Assembly: GCA_026706025.1 (NCBI GenBank)
Contig: JAPOZO010000093.1
Location: 45,286-109,285, forward strand
Direction: 5' to 3'
Length of the DNA: 64,000 nucleotides
Source of the DNA: Candidatus Poribacteria bacterium
Lineage (GTDB): Bacteria; Poribacteria; WGA-4E; WGA-3G
Made by a program: the position numbers and the translations under genes. Numbering within the stretch: position 1 is the stretch's first letter; every line of letters starts with the position of its first letter. Under the pieces are notes generated by a model that was not told the DNA's origin, made no database searches, and worked only from the letters and a program-made list of their open reading frames with translations. Below, piece by piece: positions 34,611 through 43,763 of the stretch.

Positions 34611-35240
34611 ATGGTCTTGAAAAACTTTGTTATCCCAGTCCTACTTTTTGGTATGATGTTTTTAGGCGTGGTCGGCTGCGGTGACGATTTGAAAAAACCT
34701 GAAGAGTTACTGAAAGAAAAAGCTGAAGAATCCGCGGCTGAATCGTCTGCTTCGTCGTTGGCAAATGCAGAATTGCACGGTTCTTGGGAGGTTGTTTCAA
34801 TTTTCGGTAAAACGCCTAAAGAATACCTCGAATCTTTTACAGTTGGCGGCGAAGCAGAAATCACGGTAAAACAACTTAACTTCGCCTTTGCCGCTGATGA
34901 TTCGTGGACTTGCGATCTTGTGGAAAAAACTGTAATTGATTTCCCAGATATACCGCCTGCCACTCTTGAGACGACTGGCACATGGTCGGGGACTTACGCT
35001 TTCGATGGCCAGACACTCTCGATATTTACAAAAGAAGCAGAGGTGCATATAGCCACTGAACCGAAAGATTTTTTTCAGGTCGTATTTGATCGGGCACTCG
35101 CGGAAGCAGAGCAAGATTATGACGAGGACTTCAGGTCTGATTTCGTCAAACCGTTTGCGCGATCCACTTGTACGAAACAGGGGAATACAGTCGTCCTGAT
35201 AACTGATACCGGTGAAGAGATGGTGCTTGAGAAGCAGTAA
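34611..35240 (+). CDS. Lipoprotein with lipocalin-like pattern, unknown function
   Basis: I start at ATG 34611 because GAGG precedes it and the lipoprotein signal FVIPVLLFGMMFLGVVGC follows; the frame upstream to 34512 is REP DNA. After a Glu/Ser-rich linker, the mature part starts ELHGSWEVVSIFGKTP and continues with DDSWTCDLVEKT, TTGTWSGTYAFDGQTLSIFT and KQGNTVVLITD, a strand pattern like lipocalin-type or DUF4488-style domains. The ligand is unknown. A terminator hairpin follows. Confidence 0.7.
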   Translation: MVLKNFVIPVLLFGMMFLGVVGCGDDLKKPEELLKEKAEESAAESSASSLANAELHGSWEVVSIFGKTPKEYLESFTVGGEAEITVKQLNFAFAADDSWTCDLVEKTVIDFPDIPPATLETTGTWSGTYAFDGQTLSIFTKEAEVHIATEPKDFFQVVFDRALAEAEQDYDEDFRSDFVKPFARSTCTKQGNTVVLITDTGEEMVLEKQ

Positions 35241-35292
35241 TTTTCCTTTTCGACGCAGGCACTGGTATTTTCATACATTCTACCAACAAAAA

Positions 35293-35326
35293 AACAACGG
35301 GCAATAATGCCCGTTGTTCGTTTTTC
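35293..35326. terminator. Bidirectional intrinsic terminator
   Basis: AACAACGGGCA, loop ATAA, TGCCCGTTGTT, then CGTTTTT; A-rich sequence precedes the stem, so it can serve both the plus-strand lipoprotein gene and the minus-strand ferritin gene. Confidence 0.85.
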
Positions 35327-35358
35327 TCAGAAACTATCTTCCACCCGTTTTAATGGGA

Positions 35359-35820
35359 TTAGTCGTTCTCGTATTCTTTGAGGAAACCTCTGAACTCCCG
35401 ACGATGCTTTTCTTCATCGGCGAGGAGTTTGACGCAGAGGTCTTGCGTGACGTAGTCTATCCCATCGCATAAGCGGATAATTTTGTTGTATTGTTCAATC
35501 GCGGCGTTTTCGGCTTCGATGACCCCATGGATCGTTGCCACAACATCCGTTGAATCTTCAGGCGGTTGAAGTGATGCCTGTTCCGGTTTAAAGGCGAACG
35601 AACCCGGTACGCGCCCCTCGATTTCCTTGATGCGAGCGGCAAGTTCTTGTGCGTGTGTAATTTCTGTTTGGATATCTGCTGCCAAGGATTTTTTAATTTC
35701 CTCAGCGCGGATGCCGTCCAAGTCAACGGAGATCGCCAAATAATTAATGGTGGCTTCCAACTCTAACCAATAAGCACGAGTCAGTTCCTTGATAATTGCG
35801 TCTCTGTTTCCGTTTTCCAT
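35359..35820 (-). CDS. Ferritin-like (bacterioferritin/Dps-type) protein
   Basis: The 153-residue four-helix protein shows the di-iron pattern: LELEATINYL near residue 18, EITHAQEL near 53, EAENAAIEQY near 102 and DEEKHRREF near 135. This matches bacterioferritin-like proteins that oxidise and store iron. The length is normal. It lies 117 bases downstream of the heme ABC ATPase gene on the same strand, so storage of iron from heme is a sensible role. A shared terminator lies downstream. Confidence 0.85.
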   Translation of the reverse strand: MENGNRDAIIKELTRAYWLELEATINYLAISVDLDGIRAEEIKKSLAADIQTEITHAQELAARIKEIEGRVPGSFAFKPEQASLQPPEDSTDVVATIHGVIEAENAAIEQYNKIIRLCDGIDYVTQDLCVKLLADEEKHRREFRGFLKEYEND

Positions 35821-35936
35821 TGTTTTCTCCTATCGTAGATGATTGCGTTTAAGATTGAATTATTGTTCTATTCATTAGTATACCACACCTTGGTACGGGT
35901 TTCAATCTTTTCCGCCTCTGACGTATGAATGAACCC

Positions 35937-36707
35937 TTATAAAACACTCAAGCTCGGCATCACCCACGAATAGCCATCTGGATGCAGCAATATATCAAAC
36001 GGGATACCATAACTCTCTGCTAATAGCCCCAGGGTCAGGACGGTTTCAGGGGGCCCGCACGCCACAGAAACCCCATCTTTCAATAGCAATAGTTGATCTG
36101 CATACATTGACGCAAGATTCAGGTCGTGAATTGCGGTAATAACGGTTTTGCCTCGACTACAAATCGATTTGCAGAGGTTGAGTATTTGCACTTGGTATCT
36201 CGGATCAAGATGATTCGTGGGTTCATCTAACAGAAATAGGTCCGGGGCTTGTGTGAGGATCCGTGCAACGTCAACACGACTCGCTTCACCACCAGACAGT
36301 GTTGGATAGAGCCGTTCCTCGAATATATCGGCATCGACTTGCTGGAGCGCCCCTTTGGCGATGGAGATATCCCTGTCAGTCTCTTTTGTGCCGTTGAGAT
36401 AGGGGTGCCGCCCGAAGAGGACAATCTCCAAACTGGTAAACGGGAAGTTCATATCCCGTTTTTGTTGGAGATAGGCTCGGATGCGTGCTAATTCCTTCGG
36501 TTCATAACTATGAATAGGTTTACCGAAGAGCCGGATTTCCCCAGTCGTTGGCAAGAGTTCCCCTGAAATCAGACGCAGGAGTGTGGATTTACCAGCACCG
36601 TTGGGACCGACAAATCCGCATAACATTCCGCCCTTAATTGTAACGTTAATATCCTTGACTAACCAATTTCCGCCAATACAGTAACCAATGTCTTCCAATT
36701 CAATCAT
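35937..36707 (-). CDS. hmuV: Heme ABC transporter ATP-binding protein
   Basis: The 256-residue ATPase has Walker A GPNGAGKST (about 34-42), the Q-loop LQQKRD, signature LSGGEASRVDVARIL, Walker B LFLLDEPTNHLD and the switch His in TAIHDLN. It matches HmuV/BhuV proteins, which power heme import with HmuU. The gene follows hmuU by about 150 bases filled with octamer repeats. Confidence 0.93.
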   Translation of the reverse strand: MIELEDIGYCIGGNWLVKDINVTIKGGMLCGFVGPNGAGKSTLLRLISGELLPTTGEIRLFGKPIHSYEPKELARIRAYLQQKRDMNFPFTSLEIVLFGRHPYLNGTKETDRDISIAKGALQQVDADIFEERLYPTLSGGEASRVDVARILTQAPDLFLLDEPTNHLDPRYQVQILNLCKSICSRGKTVITAIHDLNLASMYADQLLLLKDGVSVACGPPETVLTLGLLAESYGIPFDILLHPDGYSWVMPSLSVL

Positions 36708-36861
36708 TGTATTTTTAGTTATCGGTTGTCAGTTATCAGTTTTCAGTTAAAAAGGGTTCTGGTGAGTGTTATAGTAAAACCCATAATTACTTGTCCACCT
36801 ATTGGGTGCCGTAGAGGTTAAGTACCCTAATCCGGGCTATGCTGACAGCAGATAACTTCTC

Positions 36862-37857
36862 CTATAAAAAAACTTCACGTTTGAATCTGAGTAGCAGCCA
36901 CAGGAAAAAAGGACCGCCAATCAATGCAGTGACGATGCCAACGGGTAATTCGGCAGGCGCGACAACGGTTCGTGAGAACAGGTCCGCCGAGACGAGTAGT
37001 ATTGCGCCACCGATTGCTGAACCGGGTAGGACATACCGATGATCCGCTCCACCCAAGAGCCTGAGAAGATGTGGAACAACAAGCCCAACGAAACCGATGC
37101 CCCCAGCAGCGGAGACCGCTGCGCCGACTGTCAGCGCGACCCCAAAAATTGACCATCTTTTCAGCGTTTCGGTTGAAACACCGAGGTGATACGCTTCAGA
37201 CTCTCCGAGACTCATTGCATTTAGTGCAGCTGCTTGCCGTGATAATACCAGAAGTCCTATAATTGCAATTGGGAGTGTTATAAAAACAACGGGCCACGTC
37301 GCGCCCCCAAATCCGCCGAGCAGCCAAAAAGTTAGGCTGCGGAGCTGCTCATCGTCAGCGAGGAACGTCATTAGCCCGATGCCTGCGCCAGCGAAACTGT
37401 TGAGGGCAATACCTGCGAGTAATAACGTTAATGTGCTGACTTTTCCCTCTCCCTCAGCGATCTTCCATACACTGATAGTCACGAGCATTCCACATGCAAA
37501 AGCGGCGATAGGGAGTCCCCATATACCGAGTGCGCCGCCACCTATTAGGACAATCCAGAGCGTCGCGCCCAATCCTGCGCCTGCGGTGACACCGATTAAT
37601 CCGGGGTCTGCGAGTGGGTTGCGAAAAATACCTTGTAGCGTCGCGCCTGAGATTGCTAACATTGCGCCAACAACAGCGGATAGAATGACACGCGGAAAAC
37701 GGACGTGGACGAGGACAGCGAAGCCATCCTTCTGGGACAATAGAATCTCAGGGATACGCCACGGTAGAATTTGATACGCGCCTACCCCCGCCGCGATGCA
37801 CATTGATATCGGAAGTAAACCGATCAGAATGAACAGAATTTTCGTTCGCTTTTGCAT
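36862..37857 (-). CDS. hmuU: Heme ABC transporter permease (FecCD family)
   Basis: The 331-residue protein has about ten membrane segments and FecCD marks: VRFPRVILSAVVGAMLAISGATLQGIFRNPLADPGLIGVTAGAG near 52-95, LLGGFGGATWP, and the GFVGLVVPHLLRLLGGADHRYVLPGSAIGGA segment near 255. This is the heme-translocating membrane subunit. It is 27 bases downstream of the heme-binding protein gene. Confidence 0.93.
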   Translation of the reverse strand: MQKRTKILFILIGLLPISMCIAAGVGAYQILPWRIPEILLSQKDGFAVLVHVRFPRVILSAVVGAMLAISGATLQGIFRNPLADPGLIGVTAGAGLGATLWIVLIGGGALGIWGLPIAAFACGMLVTISVWKIAEGEGKVSTLTLLLAGIALNSFAGAGIGLMTFLADDEQLRSLTFWLLGGFGGATWPVVFITLPIAIIGLLVLSRQAAALNAMSLGESEAYHLGVSTETLKRWSIFGVALTVGAAVSAAGGIGFVGLVVPHLLRLLGGADHRYVLPGSAIGGAILLVSADLFSRTVVAPAELPVGIVTALIGGPFFLWLLLRFKREVFL

Positions 37858-37884
37858 ATTGCTTAAAAGAACGACATAGCAGGA

Positions 37885-38838
37885 TCATTCGCCTGTGGCA
37901 ATAAAGTGCCCATCCTTTTCGTAGATGCCTTGGAACAAGTCAAGTGCGGCGCGTCCACAACGGGGGCCGAATCCAGAGAGATATTGTCCATCCAGCGTCA
38001 CAACGCGTTTGTTTTTTCCCGCCGGTGTATGTGCTAAGCCCGGTAGTTTGAGTAGTCCGTCAACACCACCGATGGATTCCAAACCCGTAGTAAACAGTAC
38101 ATAGACATCGGGCTGGGCAGCGATCACCGCTTCCGCCGTCATCGGTTTGTTCCCTTTGATGTTTTCTGCGGCATTTTCAGCCCCAACAATATCAAACATC
38201 GCCCCCGGGGCAGTATTTGTTCCTAAGACCAGCGTGGTTTGTGTGCCGCGCAGATAGAGAAAGAGTGCTTTCTGTTTCGGTTTCCCTTTTCGTGCCGCGA
38301 GTTTAGTTTCCAACTTCTTGATGTCTGCCTCTAAAGCCTTCGTCAATTCCTCAGCCTTTTCTTCGTGTCCGACTGCCTTACCGATTGTTAGCAGCCGCTG
38401 CTTGGCAGCCTCAAAAGAGCGAGGTTCTTTAAGCAATAGAACCGTTACACCCGCCATGCGGAGTTGTTGTACGACTTGTGGAGGTCTCACATCGTCCCGC
38501 CCAATGACCAACGTTGGATTTAGAGAGAGAATCCCTTCAGCATTGAGTCCATATTGATATCCAACGCTCGGCAACTTTTCTTTGATACCTTTCGGATATG
38601 ATGATGAGGCATCGCAACCGACGACTTTATCTCCAACACCGAGTGCGAATAGGATTTCGGTCGTGCTGCCGTTGAGACTCACGATACGTTCAGATGAGGT
38701 GATAACGACAGTTTTGTCGTTTGCATCTGTGACCTCAGTTGGATCTGCGACAGCAATACAGAGCATAATGCCGAAAAATATAAAGATTGAAACGCTTAAC
38801 ATCCACGCCTTGAACAAGTTTGAGCGTAAGATCTGCAT
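37885..38838 (-). CDS. hmuT: Heme-binding periplasmic protein
   Basis: The 317-residue protein begins with a signal peptide (about residues 10-31) and shows the HmuT pattern: ERIVSLNGSTTEILFALGVGDKVVGCDASSSYP, SVGYQYGLNAEGILSLNPTLVIG, NTAPGAMFDIVGAENAAENIKG and LDGQYLSGFGPRCGRAALDLF. It delivers heme to the HmuUV importer. It lies about 200 bases after the HmuY-like gene. The AGGAGGAAA site precedes the ATG. Confidence 0.93.
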   Translation of the reverse strand: MQILRSNLFKAWMLSVSIFIFFGIMLCIAVADPTEVTDANDKTVVITSSERIVSLNGSTTEILFALGVGDKVVGCDASSSYPKGIKEKLPSVGYQYGLNAEGILSLNPTLVIGRDDVRPPQVVQQLRMAGVTVLLLKEPRSFEAAKQRLLTIGKAVGHEEKAEELTKALEADIKKLETKLAARKGKPKQKALFLYLRGTQTTLVLGTNTAPGAMFDIVGAENAAENIKGNKPMTAEAVIAAQPDVYVLFTTGLESIGGVDGLLKLPGLAHTPAGKNKRVVTLDGQYLSGFGPRCGRAALDLFQGIYEKDGHFIATGE

Positions 38839-39044
38839 TGTTTCCTCCGTTATGGAAATGAGTCGTTGGACATGGCACCCGTTTTAGTTTTTTAGGAGAT
38901 TTATGATGCACGGGTATTCCATGCCCAACATCTCATGAACGCGTTGTTCAGTTGTTCTGTATAGACGATGGATAGGGGTATCCTTAGCGGCTACCTCTAT
39001 AAGATTTTTAATAACAAATTTTGGTCTTCAAGCAGTACCGCACA

Positions 39045-39737
39045 TTAGAAATTAGGACTTCCATCGGGTTGGTGGACGTATTCAAACGTCACGAAACCGC
39101 TGTCCTGTTTGTTCTCGTTATCCTTGTAATATCCGATAAAGCGGATTTTGGCGAATGTTCCGTCTGCGGCTTTTATCACAAATACTCGATCTTCCAAAGG
39201 GAGTACCCAGTGCGTTGGGGGCCCTGTGTAGATATACCATCCGTTTTCACTTCCTGTGACGATGCCGTACGTGTCTTCTGTATCCGCCTTGTACCCGTCT
39301 GCCGGTGCTTCGGTTACCGCCGCAAAAGTTGTCTCGGTGAGCATAACGACACTTCCCATTCCTGGCCCGCTGATACCTCCGTTCAGTTTGACCGTTGTTC
39401 GCTGAAAGCCGATATCCCATACATCCGAATTTTCGGCATCTTCGACTTCAACAACGTTTCCGGTAGCAAAAGAGAAGTATGCCCACGCCTCTCTGTTCGT
39501 CGCGTCAATTGTGAATGTAAATGCTTCCAGTCCGACGGGGTCTTCAACCAGTGCCTGTGTATCGGTATCTGGGGTCCCAGATGGTGTTGTGTCGATGGTC
39601 TCCTCTGGTTGAAGAAGCTTTTCAACGTCTTCTTCACCAACGGGACCACAGCCGAAACTGAAAAGAACAACAATCCCGAGTATAAGCATAAGAAAGGCAA
39701 TGGCGTGTTGATTGACAAAATCTCTGATGTTTTTCAT
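39045..39737 (-). CDS. hmuY: HmuY-like heme-binding lipoprotein 1
   Basis: HmuY-type lipoproteins capture heme at the cell surface and pass it to HmuR. The protein starts at ATG 39737 (AGGAGAATT upstream); the lipoprotein Cys is in LFSFGCGP. The HmuY core is visible: FTIDATNREAWAYFSF, SDVWDIGFQRTTVKLNGGISGPGMG, GWYIYTGPPTHWVLP, FVIKAADGTFAKIRFIGYYKD and GFVTFEYV. A Ser/Thr/Asp-rich linker (about 28-55) tethers it. A paralogue lies at 40156-40806, separated by a 76-residue protein gene. Confidence 0.85.
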   Translation of the reverse strand: MKNIRDFVNQHAIAFLMLILGIVVLFSFGCGPVGEEDVEKLLQPEETIDTTPSGTPDTDTQALVEDPVGLEAFTFTIDATNREAWAYFSFATGNVVEVEDAENSDVWDIGFQRTTVKLNGGISGPGMGSVVMLTETTFAAVTEAPADGYKADTEDTYGIVTGSENGWYIYTGPPTHWVLPLEDRVFVIKAADGTFAKIRFIGYYKDNENKQDSGFVTFEYVHQPDGSPNF

Positions 39738-39819
39738 GATAATTCTCCTGTCAAGTAGCGGCACAAATGCTGTGCCTATCTTTTAGAAGGTTAAATCGAT
39801 GGTTTTCTTACACTCTGGG

Positions 39820-40050
39820 TTAAACTTTCATAAGCGTATCCATGTTTTTCAGGTCTACCTCTTCGGTTACCGGTTCTTTGACCTTCTGTAAAACACGCAA
39901 TGCTTCAACAAAGACTTCGGCAACTTGGTGGAAATCGCAGTGATCCATAGCGATGTCTAAAGTGCGATATTTCAGGTGGATATGTCCATCAAGACATTGA
40001 TAAATGGCGCATACCTCGGCTTGCGACAAAAATTCTGCTTTGTAACCCAT
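39820..40050 (-). CDS. Small His/Cys protein between two hmuY-like genes
   Basis: The 76-residue soluble protein reads AEVCAIYQCLDGHIHLKYRTLDIAMDHCDFHQVAEVFVEALRVL. It has three Cys and four His, with a CxDGHIHLKY-like start and a helical tail. The layout resembles short Bacteroidetes proteins of the DUF6686 kind, but I cannot assign it. AGGAGAC precedes the ATG. Its place in the heme operon suggests a heme- or metal-binding accessory; that is inference. Confidence 0.6.
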   Translation of the reverse strand: MGYKAEFLSQAEVCAIYQCLDGHIHLKYRTLDIAMDHCDFHQVAEVFVEALRVLQKVKEPVTEEVDLKNMDTLMKV

Positions 40051-40070
40051 TTTTAGTCTCCTTACAGCAA

Positions 40071-40162
40071 CGGCACAGCAGCGCGTGCCTACTACTTGTT
40101 TACGGCATGACGGCGCATGCCTACTACTTGTTTACGGCATGACGGCGCATGCCTACTACTTT
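40071..40162. repeat. Tandem GTAG-REP hairpins in the heme operon
   Basis: Three GGCRC-type hairpins ending CCTACTACTT lie between the small gene and the second hmuY-like gene; two are a perfect tandem copy of TTTACGGCATGACGGCGCAT-CCTACTACTTG. Confidence 0.75.
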
Positions 40163-40806
40163 AATTTAATGGATGCCCATGTTGTTGTTAACTTTCCTCG
40201 GGCATCAACACTTGTGAGTTCAGATTCGACAAAGGTACGGGTGCCATCATCCTGTAAAACATATTCTATACTGATGTACCCGGAGCCTTCTTTGGTTTCG
40301 TTGTTTTCGTAGTAACCGATAAACCGGACTTTCGCGTAATGATATGGACCTTCAGGTTCTGCCCTTGGGTCTTCAGGAATCCGTAAGATATAGACTTTTG
40401 GATTTGGCAAAACCCAATGGTTCGGTGGTCCTGTGTAGGTGTACCAACCGCCGCCGCGTGCGAATGTCGCAATCTGTTCGGTGTCCGAAACGTACACCCC
40501 TTCCGGGGCTTCGAGGACATCTTCAAAAGAGATGTCCTTCAAAGCCAATGCCCCAATTTTCCCGGGGCCGCTGACACCCCCATTGGCGATGACCCCAGTC
40601 CGTTTAAAACCGAGGTCCCATGCCATTGAGGTTGCCGCGTCGGCTATATCAATCGTTTCGCCTTCAGTGAGATTGATATAAGCCCAGTTTTCACGGTTGG
40701 TTGCATCAACCGTGAGAGTATTTTGATGAAGTTCAGCAGACGCTGTAAAGACAGCAGGGATGCTGACGGTGATGAACAGTAAGGTTGTGTACATGAGCCG
40801 TGTCAT
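40156..40806 (-). CDS. HmuY-like heme-binding protein 2 with KLxTxW tail
   Basis: The 216-residue paralogue of the protein at 39045 has a cleavable signal (LLFITVSIPAVFTASA) rather than a lipobox. The core matches: LTVDATNRENWAYINL, MAWDLGFKRTGVIANGGVSGPGKIG, GWYTYTGPPNHWVLP, HYAKVRFIGYYENNETKEGSGYISIEYVL. It then adds ELTSVDARGKLTTTWASIKLK, the KLxTxWxxxK tail found on unrelated secreted proteins at 16643, 18353 and 33600. A surface-anchoring role for the tail would substitute for the missing lipid. Confidence 0.85.
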   Translation of the reverse strand: MTRLMYTTLLFITVSIPAVFTASAELHQNTLTVDATNRENWAYINLTEGETIDIADAATSMAWDLGFKRTGVIANGGVSGPGKIGALALKDISFEDVLEAPEGVYVSDTEQIATFARGGGWYTYTGPPNHWVLPNPKVYILRIPEDPRAEPEGPYHYAKVRFIGYYENNETKEGSGYISIEYVLQDDGTRTFVESELTSVDARGKLTTTWASIKLK

Positions 40807-40826
40807 GCTTAGTATCCTTTCTCATA

Positions 40827-42791
40827 TCAATAGGTTAAAGAGAGTCCACCATAAAATGAACGCCCTATAAATGTATAAAATGTAGGAATTCTGAAGTCAA
40901 AAATATTGTTACATCCGATTGAGGCTTTGAATATTTTAAAAAGAGTTTTTGAAGCGCGAAGGTTCCAGACCCAATAACCCGGTGCCAATTCTTCAGTCTC
41001 AAGCACTTTGTCGCCGTCATCAAAGAACCCCCAAGGACTGGCGTATCGTCCGCGTAAGTCAACCTGAAAATCGCTATTGGCATGTAGATACGCCAATTTA
41101 AGTGTGCCGCTGTGTGTAGAACGGTTCAGCAATGCCAATCCGGTCTCTTTATCTGCCCCCCGGAGGTAAGCATAACCGAGCGTCGAAGTGAACCCACCCA
41201 CACTACCGATAACGGCTTCAACATCAACTCCCTCTGTATACGCCCTACTGATGTTTTGGTATTCAAATTTGCTTCCGCCTGCCGCGCTCTGTCCGATACG
41301 CTCGGCTTCAATCAGATTGTGTAGGTCATTACGATACACATGGATTCTGCCAAGCAAACCGTCAAGTAGCTGATACTCTGCGCCAAGATTATAGTTGTGT
41401 GAGGATTCGGGTTGAAGGTTCGGATTGCCCAACACTTGGTAGCCGGCTGTCACATTGGTAAAATCGAGATAGAGATTTTTGAAGTCTGGTGAGCGGAACC
41501 CTTGTCCATAGGAAAAGCGAACCCGAAGATTGTCGGTTATCCGATACATGGTGCTCAACTTTGGGCTGAAATGGGTACCGAACTCGGAGTGGTTGTCTAA
41601 ACGCCCACCGATGACGAATGCGAATGCAGAGATAGGACGGAATTCATCCTGCATAAAGAGAGCGTTGGTTAGAATTCCACGTTTCGCACCTGTGATTCGT
41701 TGAGACTGGAGATTTTCAAAAACAATCTCCGCACCGAGGGTGATTTGGTGTTTCTCCCAGAGCGTTGTGTCAAATTGCGCTTCGCCCTTGAGCAAGTCTT
41801 GGATGGTGATATTTTGGGAACTTACTGCTGCAGTTTCGCGATCAACAACTTTTGATTCATCGTCATATCGGGTTGCGTAAAGTTTGCCGGTCAGTAAAGT
41901 TGCGGGTGTTCTCTGTGTACCATTTTCAAATTCATGTTCTATGCCTAAACTTCCACTGAAGTTTTCGATATCGCCAAGCCTCTCAAAAACGATGTCTCCG
42001 CTATCGCTGATACCTTCTTGGTTCTGCATGAAATATTGTCCAGAAAACACGAGGTCCGTCGCTGGTGTGAGTTGATAGGCTGTCCGTGCCGAGCCTGTCA
42101 CATTGGCATAACCGTCGATTGTGGTTGTGAGATCAGACGTGTCCAAATCGATCGGATCGCGCTGGTTCCTACTGAGTGTTAAAAGCGCGTTAAGTTTATT
42201 ACGTTGCAATTCAAGCGTGCCTCGGCTGTCGAGTGCACTGTTTTGCTGAAAATTTTGGGAGAGTTGGACGGAAAAGGGCGAAGTCGCTTTACGGGTAATA
42301 ATGTTGATAACCCCCCCGAGTGCATCACTCCCGAAAAGCGAAGCTGTTGCCCCTTTGACGATTTCTATCCGTTCAACGTTTTCGACAGCGAGTCGCGCCA
42401 TGTCAAGCTTGCCTGCGATACGCCCAACCTGCGGTTCGCCATCAACGAGAATTAGGATGTACTCAGAGTCGAGTCCTTGAAGTTGCACCCCGTCGCCGTG
42501 TCCATCACGGTGGATAATGATGCCCGCTGTATGTTCGAGGACCTCTCCGATGTTCTCTGCCCCTGTCGCCTCGATTTCCGCGCGTGTAATGAGATTTGTA
42601 ATAACAGGTGTATCTTCCAGATGTTGCGGTGTTTTTGTTGCTGTCACGACAACAGGCTCTAATTCTACGGCACGGTCAGTTTCGGGGGTATCATTGTGAT
42701 TCTCTGCAGAACTCAATATTGTAAACAGAAGCAGCCCGAATACGAGGTTGATCAGTACTCGCAAAATCCAAATTTTCGTGTTTGACATCAT
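40827..42791 (-). CDS. hmuR: TonB-dependent heme receptor (HmuR-like)
   Basis: The 654-residue outer-membrane receptor starts at ATG 42791 behind AGGAGGAAAATT. The plug domain reads EPVVVTATKTPQHLEDTP, VLEHTAGIIIHRDGHGDGVQLQGLD and IVKGATASLFGSDALGGVINIITR. The barrel carries FRSPDFKNLY followed by LGNPNLQPES, the FRAP/NPNL box typical of heme receptors. It ends with SFYGGLSLTY, an aromatic-terminal strand. It takes up heme, probably from HmuY-type partners encoded just downstream. Confidence 0.9.
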   Translation of the reverse strand: MMSNTKIWILRVLINLVFGLLLFTILSSAENHNDTPETDRAVELEPVVVTATKTPQHLEDTPVITNLITRAEIEATGAENIGEVLEHTAGIIIHRDGHGDGVQLQGLDSEYILILVDGEPQVGRIAGKLDMARLAVENVERIEIVKGATASLFGSDALGGVINIITRKATSPFSVQLSQNFQQNSALDSRGTLELQRNKLNALLTLSRNQRDPIDLDTSDLTTTIDGYANVTGSARTAYQLTPATDLVFSGQYFMQNQEGISDSGDIVFERLGDIENFSGSLGIEHEFENGTQRTPATLLTGKLYATRYDDESKVVDRETAAVSSQNITIQDLLKGEAQFDTTLWEKHQITLGAEIVFENLQSQRITGAKRGILTNALFMQDEFRPISAFAFVIGGRLDNHSEFGTHFSPKLSTMYRITDNLRVRFSYGQGFRSPDFKNLYLDFTNVTAGYQVLGNPNLQPESSHNYNLGAEYQLLDGLLGRIHVYRNDLHNLIEAERIGQSAAGGSKFEYQNISRAYTEGVDVEAVIGSVGGFTSTLGYAYLRGADKETGLALLNRSTHSGTLKLAYLHANSDFQVDLRGRYASPWGFFDDGDKVLETEELAPGYWVWNLRASKTLFKIFKASIGCNNIFDFRIPTFYTFIGRSFYGGLSLTY

Positions 42792-42810
42792 AATTTTCCT
42801 CCTGTCTTTG

Positions 42811-43524
42811 TTAGAAGGCTCGCCAAACAAAGAAGATGGCAAGCGTTAGGGATCCGAGTCCGATGCTCGCAGCGAGCAGGCGCGGTCCGTGTAAACGGGT
42901 CCAAAGCAAGATACCTGTAAGTGAAAGGATGATGAAACTCCCCGCAATCGTATCAGCAAGCAGTATCCATGCAACTCCTATTCCACTCGCCATGTGTAAC
43001 CGATTGAGAAAGGCAAACACATTCCGGTCAAATTGTCTGACTGTGGTATAAGCGTTGCCGACCCAATATTCTGCGCTGTAACCGCGTTTCGGGTTGCTCA
43101 AACTGACACTCCATTTTTCAGGTTGCGTGACAGATGCTCCACCCCAACTAATTTCTCTGGGCTGCTGTGAACGGACACGACTCCATTTTTCATCAAGACC
43201 GAGTTCCACTTGCAACCACGCTGCGAACATCTCAATATTTTCAGGCTTGGGGTCCGGCAATGAAAGTTCTCGCTCTATCCGATCAGTTTTCGCGGCGTTA
43301 ATTTTCAGGGTTCCGCGGTGATTGAGCAGAATACCGGTGACACCGAAGAGGATTCCCAAAGCTGCGCCCCATAATCCGAGCCATGCGTGTGTTCGTCGGA
43401 GCCATTTGAGAAACGCGCCTCTGCTCCATGAAAGTGGTAAAAAGGAATATGGTGAACGCCTGCGCTGTTTTTCGGGTTTTTTTGGTGCTTTGTCAACGGA
43501 TACTGAACCTGTAGCGTTTGGCAT
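42811..43524 (-). CDS. PepSY-associated membrane protein
   Basis: The 237-residue protein has a basic N-terminus, one membrane helix near residues 47-67 preceded by the RRTHAWLGLWGAALG motif of PepSY_TM proteins, a periplasmic PepSY-like region, and two helices near 190-235 (GIGVAWILLADTIAGSFIILSLTGILLW). Such proteins accompany siderophore and heme receptors and may be membrane reductases. It lies 20 bases upstream of the receptor gene on the same strand. Confidence 0.8.
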   Translation of the reverse strand: MPNATGSVSVDKAPKKPEKQRRRSPYSFLPLSWSRGAFLKWLRRTHAWLGLWGAALGILFGVTGILLNHRGTLKINAAKTDRIERELSLPDPKPENIEMFAAWLQVELGLDEKWSRVRSQQPREISWGGASVTQPEKWSVSLSNPKRGYSAEYWVGNAYTTVRQFDRNVFAFLNRLHMASGIGVAWILLADTIAGSFIILSLTGILLWTRLHGPRLLAASIGLGSLTLAIFFVWRAF

Positions 43525-43763
43525 ATTCGCCTCCGAATTCTCTTGACAATTCCAACGTTAACCGCGTATCCTAATTAAGGCAGAAAAGGCACCGGGCATG
43601 AAACGCGCCAACACATGCGCGTGAGAAGCCTGCGAAACGCGAACCGCTGTCGATTCGCAATCGACGTGTGTTGATTTTCCTCAGAAACGTGGACAGTCGC
43701 TAACAATGGGCAGTTGGGAGCCTGTCCTGTTTCTTGCGTGGCTTTTTCTGCTACTATTTTGCT

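Noticed and set aside
39021..39758. 245-codon plus-strand open frame antisense to the HmuY-like gene
   Set aside because: Opposite a well-supported gene, no ribosome binding site and odd composition.
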